DNA of 64,000 bases from Zanthoxylum bungeanum. Lineage: Eukaryota > Streptophyta > Magnoliopsida > Sapindales > Rutaceae. This document shows positions 33,567-43,300 of the stretch, one piece after another. The position numbers and the translations under genes were made by a program. The notes under the pieces are model-generated. The model was not told the origin of the DNA, did no database searches, and saw only the letters and a program-made list of their open reading frames with translations. The stretch spans positions 62,001-126,000 of the forward strand of contig SKCR01038145.1 of NCBI GenBank assembly GCA_019454045.1. Direction: 5' to 3'. How positions within the stretch are numbered: position 1 is the first letter of the stretch; each line of letters starts with the position of its first letter.

Positions 33567-35637
33567 TGTTGGACAATTATGACCCATAGCGTCACTATTT
33601 GTACAGATCATGGTGTTGTTGTACAAATTAACTATGTGACAAAGGAGATTGCACTCTTATCATTTGTGATTAGATCACCAAGATGTATAAGTGATGAGAG
33701 GTCCTTATGATTTTTTCCTGGACAGAGAATGATATGAGACAGTATCAGTCCACGAAGGATAAATCATTAAATATCCATAGTCAGAGTATTATCGAGATTG
33801 GACATCGATAAATACGTAAAAGACTAGTATTACACTTGTGCGCGTTTGTGAGGGCACAACGACATAGTTCTCATATATTTGGGTATAGGATACTCATGCA
33901 AGTGTAATAGGAGGTTGTGTATTACCGATGGTGCGGGAAACAGCTTCGCTCTGGATAGACCCCCGCGGAATCCCATTGGTAGTATGACTATGTGTCTATG
34001 GGAGTCTGCAATCAGGGTAGGTGTATTTGGTCTTAACATGAGACTTGCACCGCTAATACATACGACAATCAATATACTTTAGTTGAGGTCGTCCAGGGCT
34101 TTAACCAGTTCTGTGTATGCCAATGCTGGGTATATTGAGAATCGTAGTGCGTTGGGTGTGATGTTAAGACGGAAGTATCACTCCAGTCATATGGAGATGA
34201 TGGTCACATAGGATACGGAACTCGTTCTCTTAAATACTCGAGCTATCGGGATATTATGACTAGGTCATGTATATCCGATTATAGAGACTAGTTGCCAGAC
34301 ATCCGATATGTGCTTCGTACGGGGCATACACAATTCCAGCCCCAGGCCTAGCACGTGAACATCCGATACTGGATCGACATACACAATACTTCGGTATACT
34401 ACGCTTGATATAGATGACATATTCATGTAAGGATATTTCTGGAGAATTGGGTAGGCATGGCGCTTTGCTAGAAGCCAACCTTGTCTTGTAAATCGGTACA
34501 AACGTAGTACAAGGTACTTACGTGTTCGAATAGTTTGACGACCGTATTTACTGCCAACATATCCAGGGATCTCATGGGTCGCTTCCCGAAGATTCACTGA
34601 TGATGTATGACTCGCACTTAATTAATCTGGGATTAATTAGAAGAGAGAAAATTAATCTGGGATTAATTACGGAGATATTTTATCTGGGATAAAATAATAA
34701 TTAAAAGAGAGAGAACGATTAATTTGGAATTAATCGATAAAATAATATATTTGATATATTATGCGAAATTGGATTTTGACGCGGAATTAAAATTAGATTT
34801 TAATTCGGGAGAACGAATTATTTTAGAATTAATTCGTTAGCGACGTGAATAATGATTTCGCTAGGCGTAATCATTTAATTACGTCGTGACGAAAAATTCG
34901 TTAATTGGGAATTAGCGAACCCGAGCCCGGGATTATTTGCAAGCGCATTCCCATTTCGAATGCGAGTGCGGCACGCAAGTCAAATCGAGCGTCAAATCGC
35001 TAGTCACATCAAGCGTCAAATCATTAGTCACTTTGAGTGATGTGACAAGTTGTCACTTGATTTGATTGATTGATGTAGTAGTTGAAAAAGCACTTTTTGC
35101 TTTTTGAAATTTAAAAATGGTAAATGCTTTATTAATTTGGGAAATTATAAAAGCATTTCACTTTTTTTTATTTTTAATTCTCTCTCTCTCTCCTTATACG
35201 GTTTCTAAAAGAAACCATTTCCCTCCTCTCTTTCTCTTCTCCCTCTTACGGCTTAGAGCCGATTTCTTCTTCATTTTTCTGGTATGACCGAATTAAAATG
35301 AGAAGCAAGGAAGAAGACTTAGTGCTAGCACACCTTGGGTAAATACAAAAGTGATAGGGCAGTGTTCTTGTGAGCTTGGAATCCATTTTGGAGCTTAAAG
35401 CTTGGAGCTTCCATGGAGTCATCAATGGCCGATTCTTGGAGGAGCCAAACCAGCCCATGCCGTGCAGTCCATGACCAAGAGCAGCCACTACCGAGCTTGA
35501 CAGAGGAGGCAGTTCGTTTTTTTGTCTTCGTCGCATCTCAACCGATCCTTGTGAGTTTTTCCGCACCTCATATGATTGTATTCATGCGTTTTTCTTGCTT
35601 GATTTCATGATCTTGGGACCTAATCTAGAAACCAACA
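33567..35637 (+). repeat. 3' LTR of F
   Basis: 2071 bp, TGTTGG...CCAACA, preceded by a PPT (GTGGGAGA, 33558-33565). Near-identical to 23733-25801 in the stretches compared. It contains the hairpin array near 34618-34805 and the LTR-antisense frame at 34265-34597 (110 codons). Confidence 0.93.
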
Positions 35638-36480
35638 ATAATAGTCTAGAGAGAATAGTTTCTTTTACAGTAAGAATTGACCTAAATTAGTTCATGTCTC
35701 GAGATTCTTGACTGGCATTAAGAATTCCCCATTAGGTATTTATTTATCTGATAATGACATTTCTTGGCTTTAGTGACATTTAGAGGTAATGTATCTGACA
35801 CAGTTTGCTAATCAATTATCTGCAATCGTTGTGAATAGTTGAAGGCAAATAATAAAGCTAAAGAAAAGAGATGCGTATAGTTGTCTGTAGAGAATATCGA
35901 TTTTCATAACACGATAACTATAGGTATTGGATACTAGATCTCCCGTCTAGTTATTTAAAATAGTGTTTAATGATTGTTTTGATATTTGATATCAGAACTT
36001 GTGACTATTGGATAGTTACTTGTTCTTTATAAACAATTCTTTCATATTTTAGTACCACTAGTAGTATCATTAACGAAAAGATAAACATTAAGAAAATATT
36101 CAGTTAAGTAAATAACTTAGAACAATATTTTATGAGATTTTATCAAATAAGCATTAGATGTTTATTATGTATGGTAAATGATGGTCTGATACGAGATCAC
36201 ACCAGATATCCTTATCCATTTAATGAATATTGTATTCGGAAAGTGATTAAATCTCAATTAACTTATGATCGTCATTGGACCACATATTTATTAAACTAAT
36301 ACATTGGATGTATGTAGTTTAATGAATTATAAATTACCTTGAATAGTTTTCTTTACTTAATAACTTAGTTAATGAGTAGTCATGACTTAGTTACGCATTT
36401 CTAAAAGAATATTTATTGAACGTCTTGAAATGGCTGAATATGTTCTAATGAAACGTGGATCGAATATTTTGACTGATTCA
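35638..36480 (+). mobile_element. remnant H, right part (provisional)
   Basis: Continuation of the sequence interrupted by F. It is AT-rich with no clear domain. A CATTAGATGT block (36151) resembles the GAG-pre-integrase region of the copia family, and ATACAT-TGG-ATGTAT forms another triloop hairpin near 36299-36313. The border with the LOG-like pseudogene at about 36480 is abrupt. I cannot tell whether H ends here or was cut by element I. Confidence 0.35.
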
Positions 36481-36814
36481 AAGCAATAAAAGCATCAGCA
36501 CGGTTAATCATTTCAACCAGTCATTCAGACAAACCCGGCATAATGCATTCATTTCCATTTGATGGTCCTATAAGATTCGTCTCTGCCAAAGGTTTTAGGA
36601 TGATTCCCAGAACTTGACTACATCCTTCCTGTACGGCCCTTGAAACGTACCCAATTAGTCCAAGATTGACACCCCTATATACTAAGTGCATATTCCTTTC
36701 AGCTATGACTCTACCCAATTCCTGTTTTGGCTAAAAAAATTCTGGCTTAGAACCAACACTAGTACCGAAAAACACACAGATGTTTACAACTCTTCTTTTT
36801 GAAGTTGCTTCCAT
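36481..36814 (-). pseudogene. LOG-type cytokinin-activating enzyme fragment
   Basis: Resembles the N-terminal half of plant LOG proteins (cytokinin riboside 5'-monophosphate phosphoribohydrolase), which release active cytokinin bases. The ATG at 36814 gives MEATSKRRVVNICVFFG. After a TAG it continues in the same frame as LGRVIAERNMHLVYRGVNLG, SRAVQEGCSQVLGII, LAETNLIGPSNGNE, then a TGA, then a segment ending DAFIAL. The usual LVYGGG reads LVYRGV. Homology stops just before the conserved PGGxGTxxE catalytic motif, which is absent. It lies downstream of the pol of element I, on the same strand. It is a broken copy, with no activity expected. Confidence 0.78.
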
Positions 36815-37213
36815 TTTTATTTTTTTTAATGTATTTCTTTCTTGAATCTGGATGTCTTCAAGAGTGCCATGACGAGCTAAATTTATAAAACCTGAAAAAT
36901 GGTGAGTAATAATAGCACTAGTGCCTGCCAAATGACAATTATTAACTAAACAGTAAAATATATCGTGAAAGTCAAAAATTATGGATCCTGTCGGAGAAAA
37001 AATTAAGAAAATAACAAAACAAATCATAATTATTAGATAAATACAAAGAGATAATAATATTTACAAGATGTAACGGCTTGATTGACATCTATGCGTCATG
37101 GACAAGCTTTCCATCCAATTTTCTTATAAATTGGGAAATAGGGTCTTTTAAAGTCATATTCCCGAGACTAAATTGTTGTCTTTCTTTTCAAAATTGTGCA
37201 TATAACATGCGAA

Positions 37214-37635
37214 TCAAGTGATACACATATCCACTGGATGCATCTCAAGAGTCAATGATATGTCATCTAAAGACTCCTTACTCATGCCATCCCTAATGAA
37301 TTTAATTTTATCTTCACGATTATTAGACACCATTCCCAAAGAACGACAACGAGTATTACATGTCATGCGTGCTCATTTATAGCAAACACCTAATCTTTTA
37401 GCTATTCTTTTCTTAGCATAAGTGTTTTTTCCTAAACCAGGCAGATATGAAATAAAAGAGTCAGAAGACTCACCTGCCAATCGGACTCGTGCTTCAATTA
37501 ATCACCGAATGTCATTAGGAATACATTTAATCATTAATAGTCTCATTCATTCTATGCGAGCTTTGTAAACTTTCATCAGAGAGTTTTGAGAGAGAGAATG
37601 AAATTTCTTGTGAAGATTTGTGAGAACGTCTTCCA
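37214..37635 (-). pseudogene. unrecognised ORF directly after pol of I
   Basis: ATG at 37635 (MEDVLTNLHKKFHSLSQNSL), about 20 bp after a polypyrimidine TTTTTATAG that looks like a splice acceptor. One frame of about 140 codons runs to a TGA at 37214, with three internal stops, all TGA (after KARIE, after PNDIR, after GVCYK). Visible pieces: RLAGESSDSFISYLPGLG, AKKRIAKRLG, a Cys-rich CNTRCRSLGM, then REDKIKFIRDG. I do not recognise the family. It is not the env-like or transposon-protein type found in G. Position suggests a gene fragment carried in the extra-ORF slot of an Athila-like element. Confidence 0.5.
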
Positions 37636-37663
37636 TCTTGAAATGTGACTTTACCTATAAAAA

Positions 37664-39493
37664 TTAAACACACAAAATCTCAATATATACATAAATTGCA
37701 TGGGTTGCCTCACTGTTAGCGTTGAGTTTAACGTCGAATGCTAGACATGATTGCCCGAACGTTAGGCTGGATCTGAAAGTGTGACACTTTTTTTGTCGCT
37801 TAAATGATTCTCCCCAGTAGTGCTTGACACGCTGGCTATTAAATTTGAATGTATCATTGGAGTTGGGATCAAGCAACTCAACGGCTTCATAGGGTAAAAC
37901 TTCGATAATCACAAATGGATCTGACCACATTGATTTCAGCTTTCCAGGGAAAACTCTCAACCGTAAATTGTATAACAACACCTGCTGCCCTGGTTCCAGT
38001 TTTCTGAGCACTATTTTTTTATTATTCCATTTCTTGGTCTTTTCTTTGTACAGTCTAGCATTCTCATAAGCCTGTAGGTGAAATTCCTCCAAATCGTTCA
38101 GTTGGTGGAGCCTTTTCTCTTCTACTGCTTGTAGATCAAGATTTAACTTCTTCAGTGCCCAGTACGCTTTATGTTCAAGCTCCACTGGTAGATGGCATGC
38201 TTTCCCAAACATCATTTGATATAGGGACATACCGATGGGTGTCTTGTAAGATGTCTTGTAGGCCCATAATTCGTCATCCAGTTTTATACACCAATTCCTC
38301 CTTGTTGATCCAACAGTTCTCTCCAAGATTCTTTTGATCTCCCTGTTTGTAACTTCAACCTGTCCATTTGACTGCGGATGGTAAGCAGTGGCAACTTTAT
38401 GAGTAACTCCATATTTGGATAGAAGTGCATCAAAGTATTTGTTGTAGAAGTGTGTGCCACCATCACTGATAATTGTCCGAGGTATTCCGAAGCGAGTGAA
38501 AATATTATTTTTAAGGAATTTTATCACCACTTTTGAATCGTTTGATGGCAATGCTGTTGCTTCAACCTATTTGGAGACGTAGTCTACTGCAACCAGAATG
38601 TACAAGTTTCCGAATGATGGAACAAATGGTCCCATAAAATCAATCTCTCATACATCAAATATCTCCACTTCGAGAATGTTTTAAATAGGTCCTTCATTTT
38701 TCCTTGAAATATTTCCCGTTCTCTGGCACCTGTCACATTGAAGTGCAAATAAGTAAGCATCTTTAAACAGAGTGGGCCAGAACAAACCTGATTGTAGGAC
38801 TTTTGCTGCAGTTTTATTTCTGCTGAATTGTCTGCCAAATGATGATGAATGACAATGTTGCAAAGACACTGTTGAAATCCTCCTATGGAACACAACGTCT
38901 TAGTAATTGATTAGCACGACATTTGAACAGGTACATCTCATCTCAAATATAGTGCTAAACGTCCTTGAAGAACTTCTTGCGTTGTTGATGTGTCCATTCC
39001 AACGGCCATTTTCCCGATACTATATAGTTTACATAGTCAGCATACCAAGGGACATCCTGCTGTTTGATGGTAAACAACTGTTCATCTGGAAAAGTTTCTT
39101 TGATTGTCATTTCATTGCCAGTTGTTTCTCCAGTCTTGAGCCTCGATAAATGATCCGCCACTTGATTTTTTATCTCTTTCCTGTCTCGGATCTCCACGTC
39201 AAATTCTTGCAGCAGAAGCACCTAACGGATCAATCTAGGTTTGACATCTTTCTTCGCGATCAGGTATTTGATTGCTGAATGATCTGTGTAGACCACCACT
39301 TTGGGACCCAGCAGATAGGAGCATAATTTATCAAAAGCAAACACAACTGCAAGCAGCTTATTTTCAATTGTTGTGTAGTTAAGTTGTTCTTCATTCAGAG
39401 CTCTGCTGGAATAGTAAATAGTGTGGAAATTTTTTGCATTGCGTTGTCCCAAAACTGCACCTACAGCAAAATGACTAGCATCACACATCACCT
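37664..39493 (-). pseudogene. Ty3/gypsy (Athila-type) RNase H-integrase
   Basis: Read right to left. RNase H starts at 39493 with [15 protein letters not shown], then TTIENKLLA and [16 protein letters not shown] replaces the usual Trp before LLLQEFDVEIRDRK. Next are an integrase zinc-binding region (H, H, then CDRCQ), EIDFMGPF with the first catalytic Asp, and an 888-bp open frame (37664-38551) with SDGGTHF (Asp 30) and [11 protein letters not shown] (Glu 66), a D-35-E spacing. The C-terminal part includes [12 protein letters not shown]. Several stops and frameshifts interrupt the region between 38551 and 38955. Codons before 39493 belong to J's LTR, so the apparent longer frame to 39566 is a fusion artefact. 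Confidence 0.88.
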
Positions 39494-40104
39494 TGTGGGA
39501 ACACAGGAACTGGGAGACGCATGCTGTCCCAGGCTCGCGGCCCGGTCGGGAGTACGGAGTAGCCACGGGGGACTAAACCGGAGAATAATAGAGTCGCCAC
39601 CCGGTGTGAACCGGGAAAATGAGATTTAAGGCCGCACTCACCCCTCGCAAGGGAAGACCTCAAACCGTTGGGTTCGGAATGGTCCCTTACTTATGCCACT
39701 TGTAATGAAAGGATTTATATGATAATTTAATCAGGCTTAAGTAACACTTATTTCTAAGAATATCATGCTTCTAAATCCACATACATACTTCAACAAGTTA
39801 ATCTAAATTTATATGTAACACATATTCGAATTTGCATACAGCCTATTTGCATGTAATCTATGTCTCAATTTGCATACATAAGGTTTATCATATGGCAATC
39901 ATACAAGTTAATGAACACATTGGTGGACACAGAAGCGCAAACAAATAGCATTCTTACTAGCATGCATATTAAGAAAAGATATTTAAGCGCATAACAGAAA
40001 TAGACAACTAGAGAGGTAATACAAATGCATAACGTAAGAAAAAGGGAACTATGTGCTAAGATGGACATGTCGTAATGTGATGCAAGAGGATCTGTTTACC
40101 GTGG

Positions 40105-40320
40105 GCGTTCGTTCAGCGTTCGTAGACGCATTCGAACGGTAAACAGAAGGTTCTCGTTCGAGTAGCGTTCCTAAACGCGTTCGAACGGAAATGAAACAGA
40201 ATGCTCACATTCGTATGGCGTTTGTGAACGCATTCGAACAGAAATGAGACCTGATGCATGATAAGGCAAAATACATGCGCGTTCGAGTTGCGTTCGTAAA
40301 CGCGTTCGAACGGGAACAGA
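40105..40320 (-). repeat. GTTCGAACG-rich imperfect repeats
   Basis: Variants of GCGTTCGTAAACGCGTTCGA recur about four times (near 40110, 40160, 40215 and 40285). Related pieces occur at 13826-13935 in K and at 52310-52390 in the other part of J's LTR. The TTCGAA core is palindromic and CpG-rich. Function unknown. Confidence 0.7.
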
Positions 40321-40379
40321 CCTGATGCATGAAATAAGACGCAATACATAAATGGCGAATAGTACAGTGCGAGGCGCGG

Positions 40380-40840
40380 CGAAGTATCGTGGTGAAGGAT
40401 TTTAACCTCTTCAATTAGAGGACCTCTCATCGCACTTACTAAGCCCATGCGCTCGATTGCATCATGCATACAAACATAAAGACAATCATATCAAACTAAG
40501 TATGCCCGATTGAACGTATCTTGCATCCAACCGAACACACATCAACCGGCGCGACAAAGTATCGTGGTAAAGGGCTTTAACCCCTCCCCATAGGGGATCT
40601 TTCATTCCACTTACTAAGCCCATGCGCTCGATTGAACCATGCATAAAAACATAAAGACAATCATATCAAACTAAGTATGCCCGATTGAACGTATCTTGCA
40701 TCCAACCGAACACACATCAACCGGCGCGGCAAAGCATCGTGGTAAAGAGCTTTAACCCCTCCCCATAGGGGATCTTTCATTCCACTTACTAAGCCCATGC
40801 GCTCGATTGAATCATACATAAATAAGCAACATACAGAATC
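40380..40840 (-). repeat. 175-bp tandem repeat in J LTR
   Basis: The ATCGTGGT block occurs at 40386, 40561 and 40736, an exact 175-bp period. The second and third units are almost identical and the third is partial. Solo LTR K has a different repeat (370/266 spacing) at the corresponding place. Confidence 0.88.
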
Positions 40841-42254
40841 CAAGTGACGAAAAATAAATAAACCAAAGCAACACAAAACAAAATAGGGTGCCGTTTACTC
40901 AAGCGGCACGTGGAGTTGTGTCCCGAGTACAGATCATATTACCGTCCATTCGAAATCGGCTATGAAATTTATGTCCGGGTTTCCATCCGATATACCGCGA
41001 GAGTTGACACATCTCTCATTTTATTCCACAGCCACAACATACAAAACATCTCATAATTCATGCATATTTATCTACTCAAGGGCCACAACATGCATTTCAA
41101 CATGACAATCACGCAAGCAATATTTAAATAGTAAAAAAGCGAGTGTGAAAGATACCCTCAGGTCCAACCTTTTTTGCCAACTTTCAGGCTTGCGTTTTGT
41201 TGGATAATATGACCCATAGCGTCACTATTTGTACAGATCACGGTGTTGTTGTACAAATTAACTATGTGACAAGGAAATTGCACTCTCATCATTTGTGATT
41301 AGATCACCATAAATGTATAAATGAAGAGAGGTCCATATGATTAGTTCCTGGATTGAGATGATATGAGACAGTATCAATCCCCGAAGGATTAATCATTAAA
41401 TATCCCTAGCCGGAGTATTATCGAGACTGGACATCGATAATGCGGAATAGGCTAGTATTGCACTTGTCCGCGTTGTGAGGGCACAACGGCATAGTTCTCA
41501 TATATATAAGTATTGGATACTTATGCAAGTGCGAAGGAGGTTGTGTTTCACCGATGGTACGGGAAACAGCTTCGCTCTGGATAGACCCCTCGGAATCCCA
41601 TTGGTATTATGACTATGTGTCTATGGGAGGCCGAAATCAGGGTAGGTGTGTATGGTCTTAACCTGAGACTTACATCGCTAATACTTACGATAATCGATAG
41701 ACTTTGGTCTTGGTGGTACAAGGCTTTAACTGGTTCAGCGTACACCACTTCTGGGTTTATCAGAGAGTCGTAGTGTATTGGGTGTGATGTCAAGACGGAA
41801 GTATCACTTCAGTTATATTGGAGATGATGTCACGCAGGATACGGTATTAGTGCTCTTAAGTGCTGCGTGGCCATCGGGATATTATGACAAGGTCATGTAT
41901 ATCCGATTATAGAGACTAGTTACCAGACATCCGACATGTGCTTCGTACGGGGCAGACACAAATCCATCCAGCCCCAGGCCTAGCACGTGACTATCCGATA
42001 CTGGGCCGATATACACAATACTACACGGTATACTACGCTTGATACAGATCTAAATATTCCTGTAAGAATATTTCTGGAGAATTGGGTAGGCATGGCGCTT
42101 TGCTAGAAGCCAACCTTGTCTTGTAAATCGGTATAAACGTAGTACGAGGTGCTTACGTGTTTGGATAATCCGATTACCGTATTTACTGCCAACATATCCG
42201 GAGATCTCATGGGTCGCTTCCTAAAGATTCACCGATGATGTATAACTCACACTT

Positions 42255-42472
42255 TAATTAATCTAGGATTAATTAGAAGAGAGAGAAAATTAATCTGGGA
42301 TTAATGGCGGAGATATTTTATCTGGGATAAAATATTAATTAAAGAGAGAGAACGATTAATTTGGAATTAATCGATAAAATAATATATTTGATATATTATT
42401 AGAAATTGGATTTCGACGCGGAATTAAAATTAGATTTTAATTCGGCGAACGAATTAATTTAGAATTAATTCG
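42255..42472 (+). repeat. triloop hairpin array in E 5' LTR
   Basis: The same series as in F, with the last hairpin especially clear: 42450-42472, arm CGAATTAATT, loop TAG, perfect complement. Also ATATTTTATC with loop TGG (42313-42335), CGATTAATT with TGG, AATAATATAT with TTG, GAAAT with TGG, and AATTAAAAT with TAG. Further right, at about 42534-42554, an imperfect hairpin with loop TGG joins CGTTAATT to AATTAGCG. Confidence 0.88.
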
Positions 42473-42821
42473 TTAGCGACGTGAATAGTGAATTCGCTAG
42501 GCGTAATCATTTAATTACGACGCAACGGAAAACTCGTTAATTTGGAATTAGCGAACCCGAGCCCGGGATTATTTGCGAGCGCATTCGCATTTCGAATTCG
42601 AGTGCGGCACGCAAGTCAAATCGCTAGTCGCATCAATCATCAAATCACTTGTCATTTTGAGTGATGTGACATGACATGTTGTCACTTTATTAAAGTGACT
42701 TGATGTGAATAGTAAATGGTTGTTGGAAAAGCATTAATAGGCTTTTTGCTTTTTTGACTTTTGTACTTGGTAAATGTAAATGCTTTTTGTATTTGATTTT
42801 ATTTTTGGAAAATAAAATAAA

Positions 42822-42829
42822 TATATAAG
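42822..42829 (+). promoter_or_regulatory. candidate TATA box of E 5' LTR
   Basis: TATATAAG followed by CTCTCTCTCTCT at 42850-42861. It suggests the start of R near 42850, about 430 bp before the PBS. Confidence 0.5.
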
Positions 42830-43288
42830 TAAAAACCATTTACCTTTTCTCTCTCTCTCTATTCACGTTTTCCCTCTTTTCTTCTCCCTCTCATTCACGG
42901 CTTAGAGCCATTTCATCTTCTTCTCATTTTGGTCACTGCCGAATTGAAAGAGAAGCAAGTGAGAGTGTTTTGTTGCAAAACAGAGTGCTAGCACACACAT
43001 GGGTTATATTATGGTGATAGGGAAACGAATTTGTGAGCTTGGAAAGCTTGAAGCTTGGAGCTTCAATGGAGTCTTCAATGGCCGAACATGGAGGAGACCA
43101 CCACCAACCAAAACCGAGCAGTCTACACAAGGAAAGCCTTGGGCGAGCTTATGGAGGGAGCTTGAAGCTTGTATTCTTCATTTCATCAAAACCCATCAAT
43201 GTGAGTATGAATCCGCCCTCTCTTTGATGTGTATTCAACTCGTTTTTATGCATGATTTTGATCTTGGGACTTGATTGAAACTCAACAA

Positions 43289-43300
43289 TGGTATCAGAGC
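43289..43300 (+). promoter_or_regulatory. primer binding site of E
   Basis: TGGTATCAGAGC, the standard plant copia PBS matching initiator Met-tRNA, two bases after the LTR end. Confidence 0.95.

Larger units (their letters stand above)
23733..35637 (+). mobile_element. complete Ty1/copia element F, defective
   Basis: Two LTRs (23733-25801 and 33567-35637) and a perfect 5-bp target duplication ATAAT at 23728-23732 and 35638-35642. The interior is a noncoding leader, then, after an inserted solo LTR, a degenerate pol. The LTRs match closely with scattered differences, so insertion is fairly recent. The coding lesions are shared with B, D and E and so predate it. The host of the insertion is H. 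Confidence 0.95.
36481..39493 (-). mobile_element. Athila-like element I, 3' half
   Basis: RNase H, integrase and a downstream cargo region on the minus strand. The right side is cut by J at 39494 (flank CACCT, 39489-39493, candidate TSD). The 5' half should lie beyond J, outside the window. The left limit is uncertain and no LTR of I was recognised. The segment after the integrase (GAGGCAACCCATGCAATTTA, then a T-rich acceptor-like site) is homologous to G, so I and G are related. Confidence 0.65.
39494..41197 (-). repeat. J 3' LTR, outer segment
   Basis: The left end TGTGGGAACACAGG corresponds to the 3' end of the LTR on the minus strand. It is homologous to the right end of solo LTR K (CCGGTTTAGTCCCCC block, CCTTGCGAGGGGTGAG block). 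The last five bases, CGTTT (41193-41197), are the target duplicated by E. It carries GTTCGAACG-rich repeats and a 175-bp tandem repeat. The frames at 40113-40469 and 40661-40876 are repeat translations. Confidence 0.85.
41198..43287 (+). repeat. 5' LTR of E
   Basis: 2090 bp, TGTTGGATAA...CTCAACA. It contains the triloop hairpin array (42255-42472), a TATATAAG box at 42822 with a downstream pyrimidine patch, GTGCTAGCAC at about 42987, and a 91-codon frame (42999-43274) in the transcribed part just before the PBS. The same sequence occurs in the 3' LTR. Confidence 0.95.

Noticed and set aside
39494..39566. N-terminal extension of the RNase H frame of I
   Set aside because: These codons are J's LTR read through the insertion junction, not part of the gypsy protein.
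43033..43274. Short frames at the LTR 3' end that might encode a leader peptide
   Set aside because: Two overlapping frames are open and neither keeps a consistent sequence between E and F; no evidence of translation.
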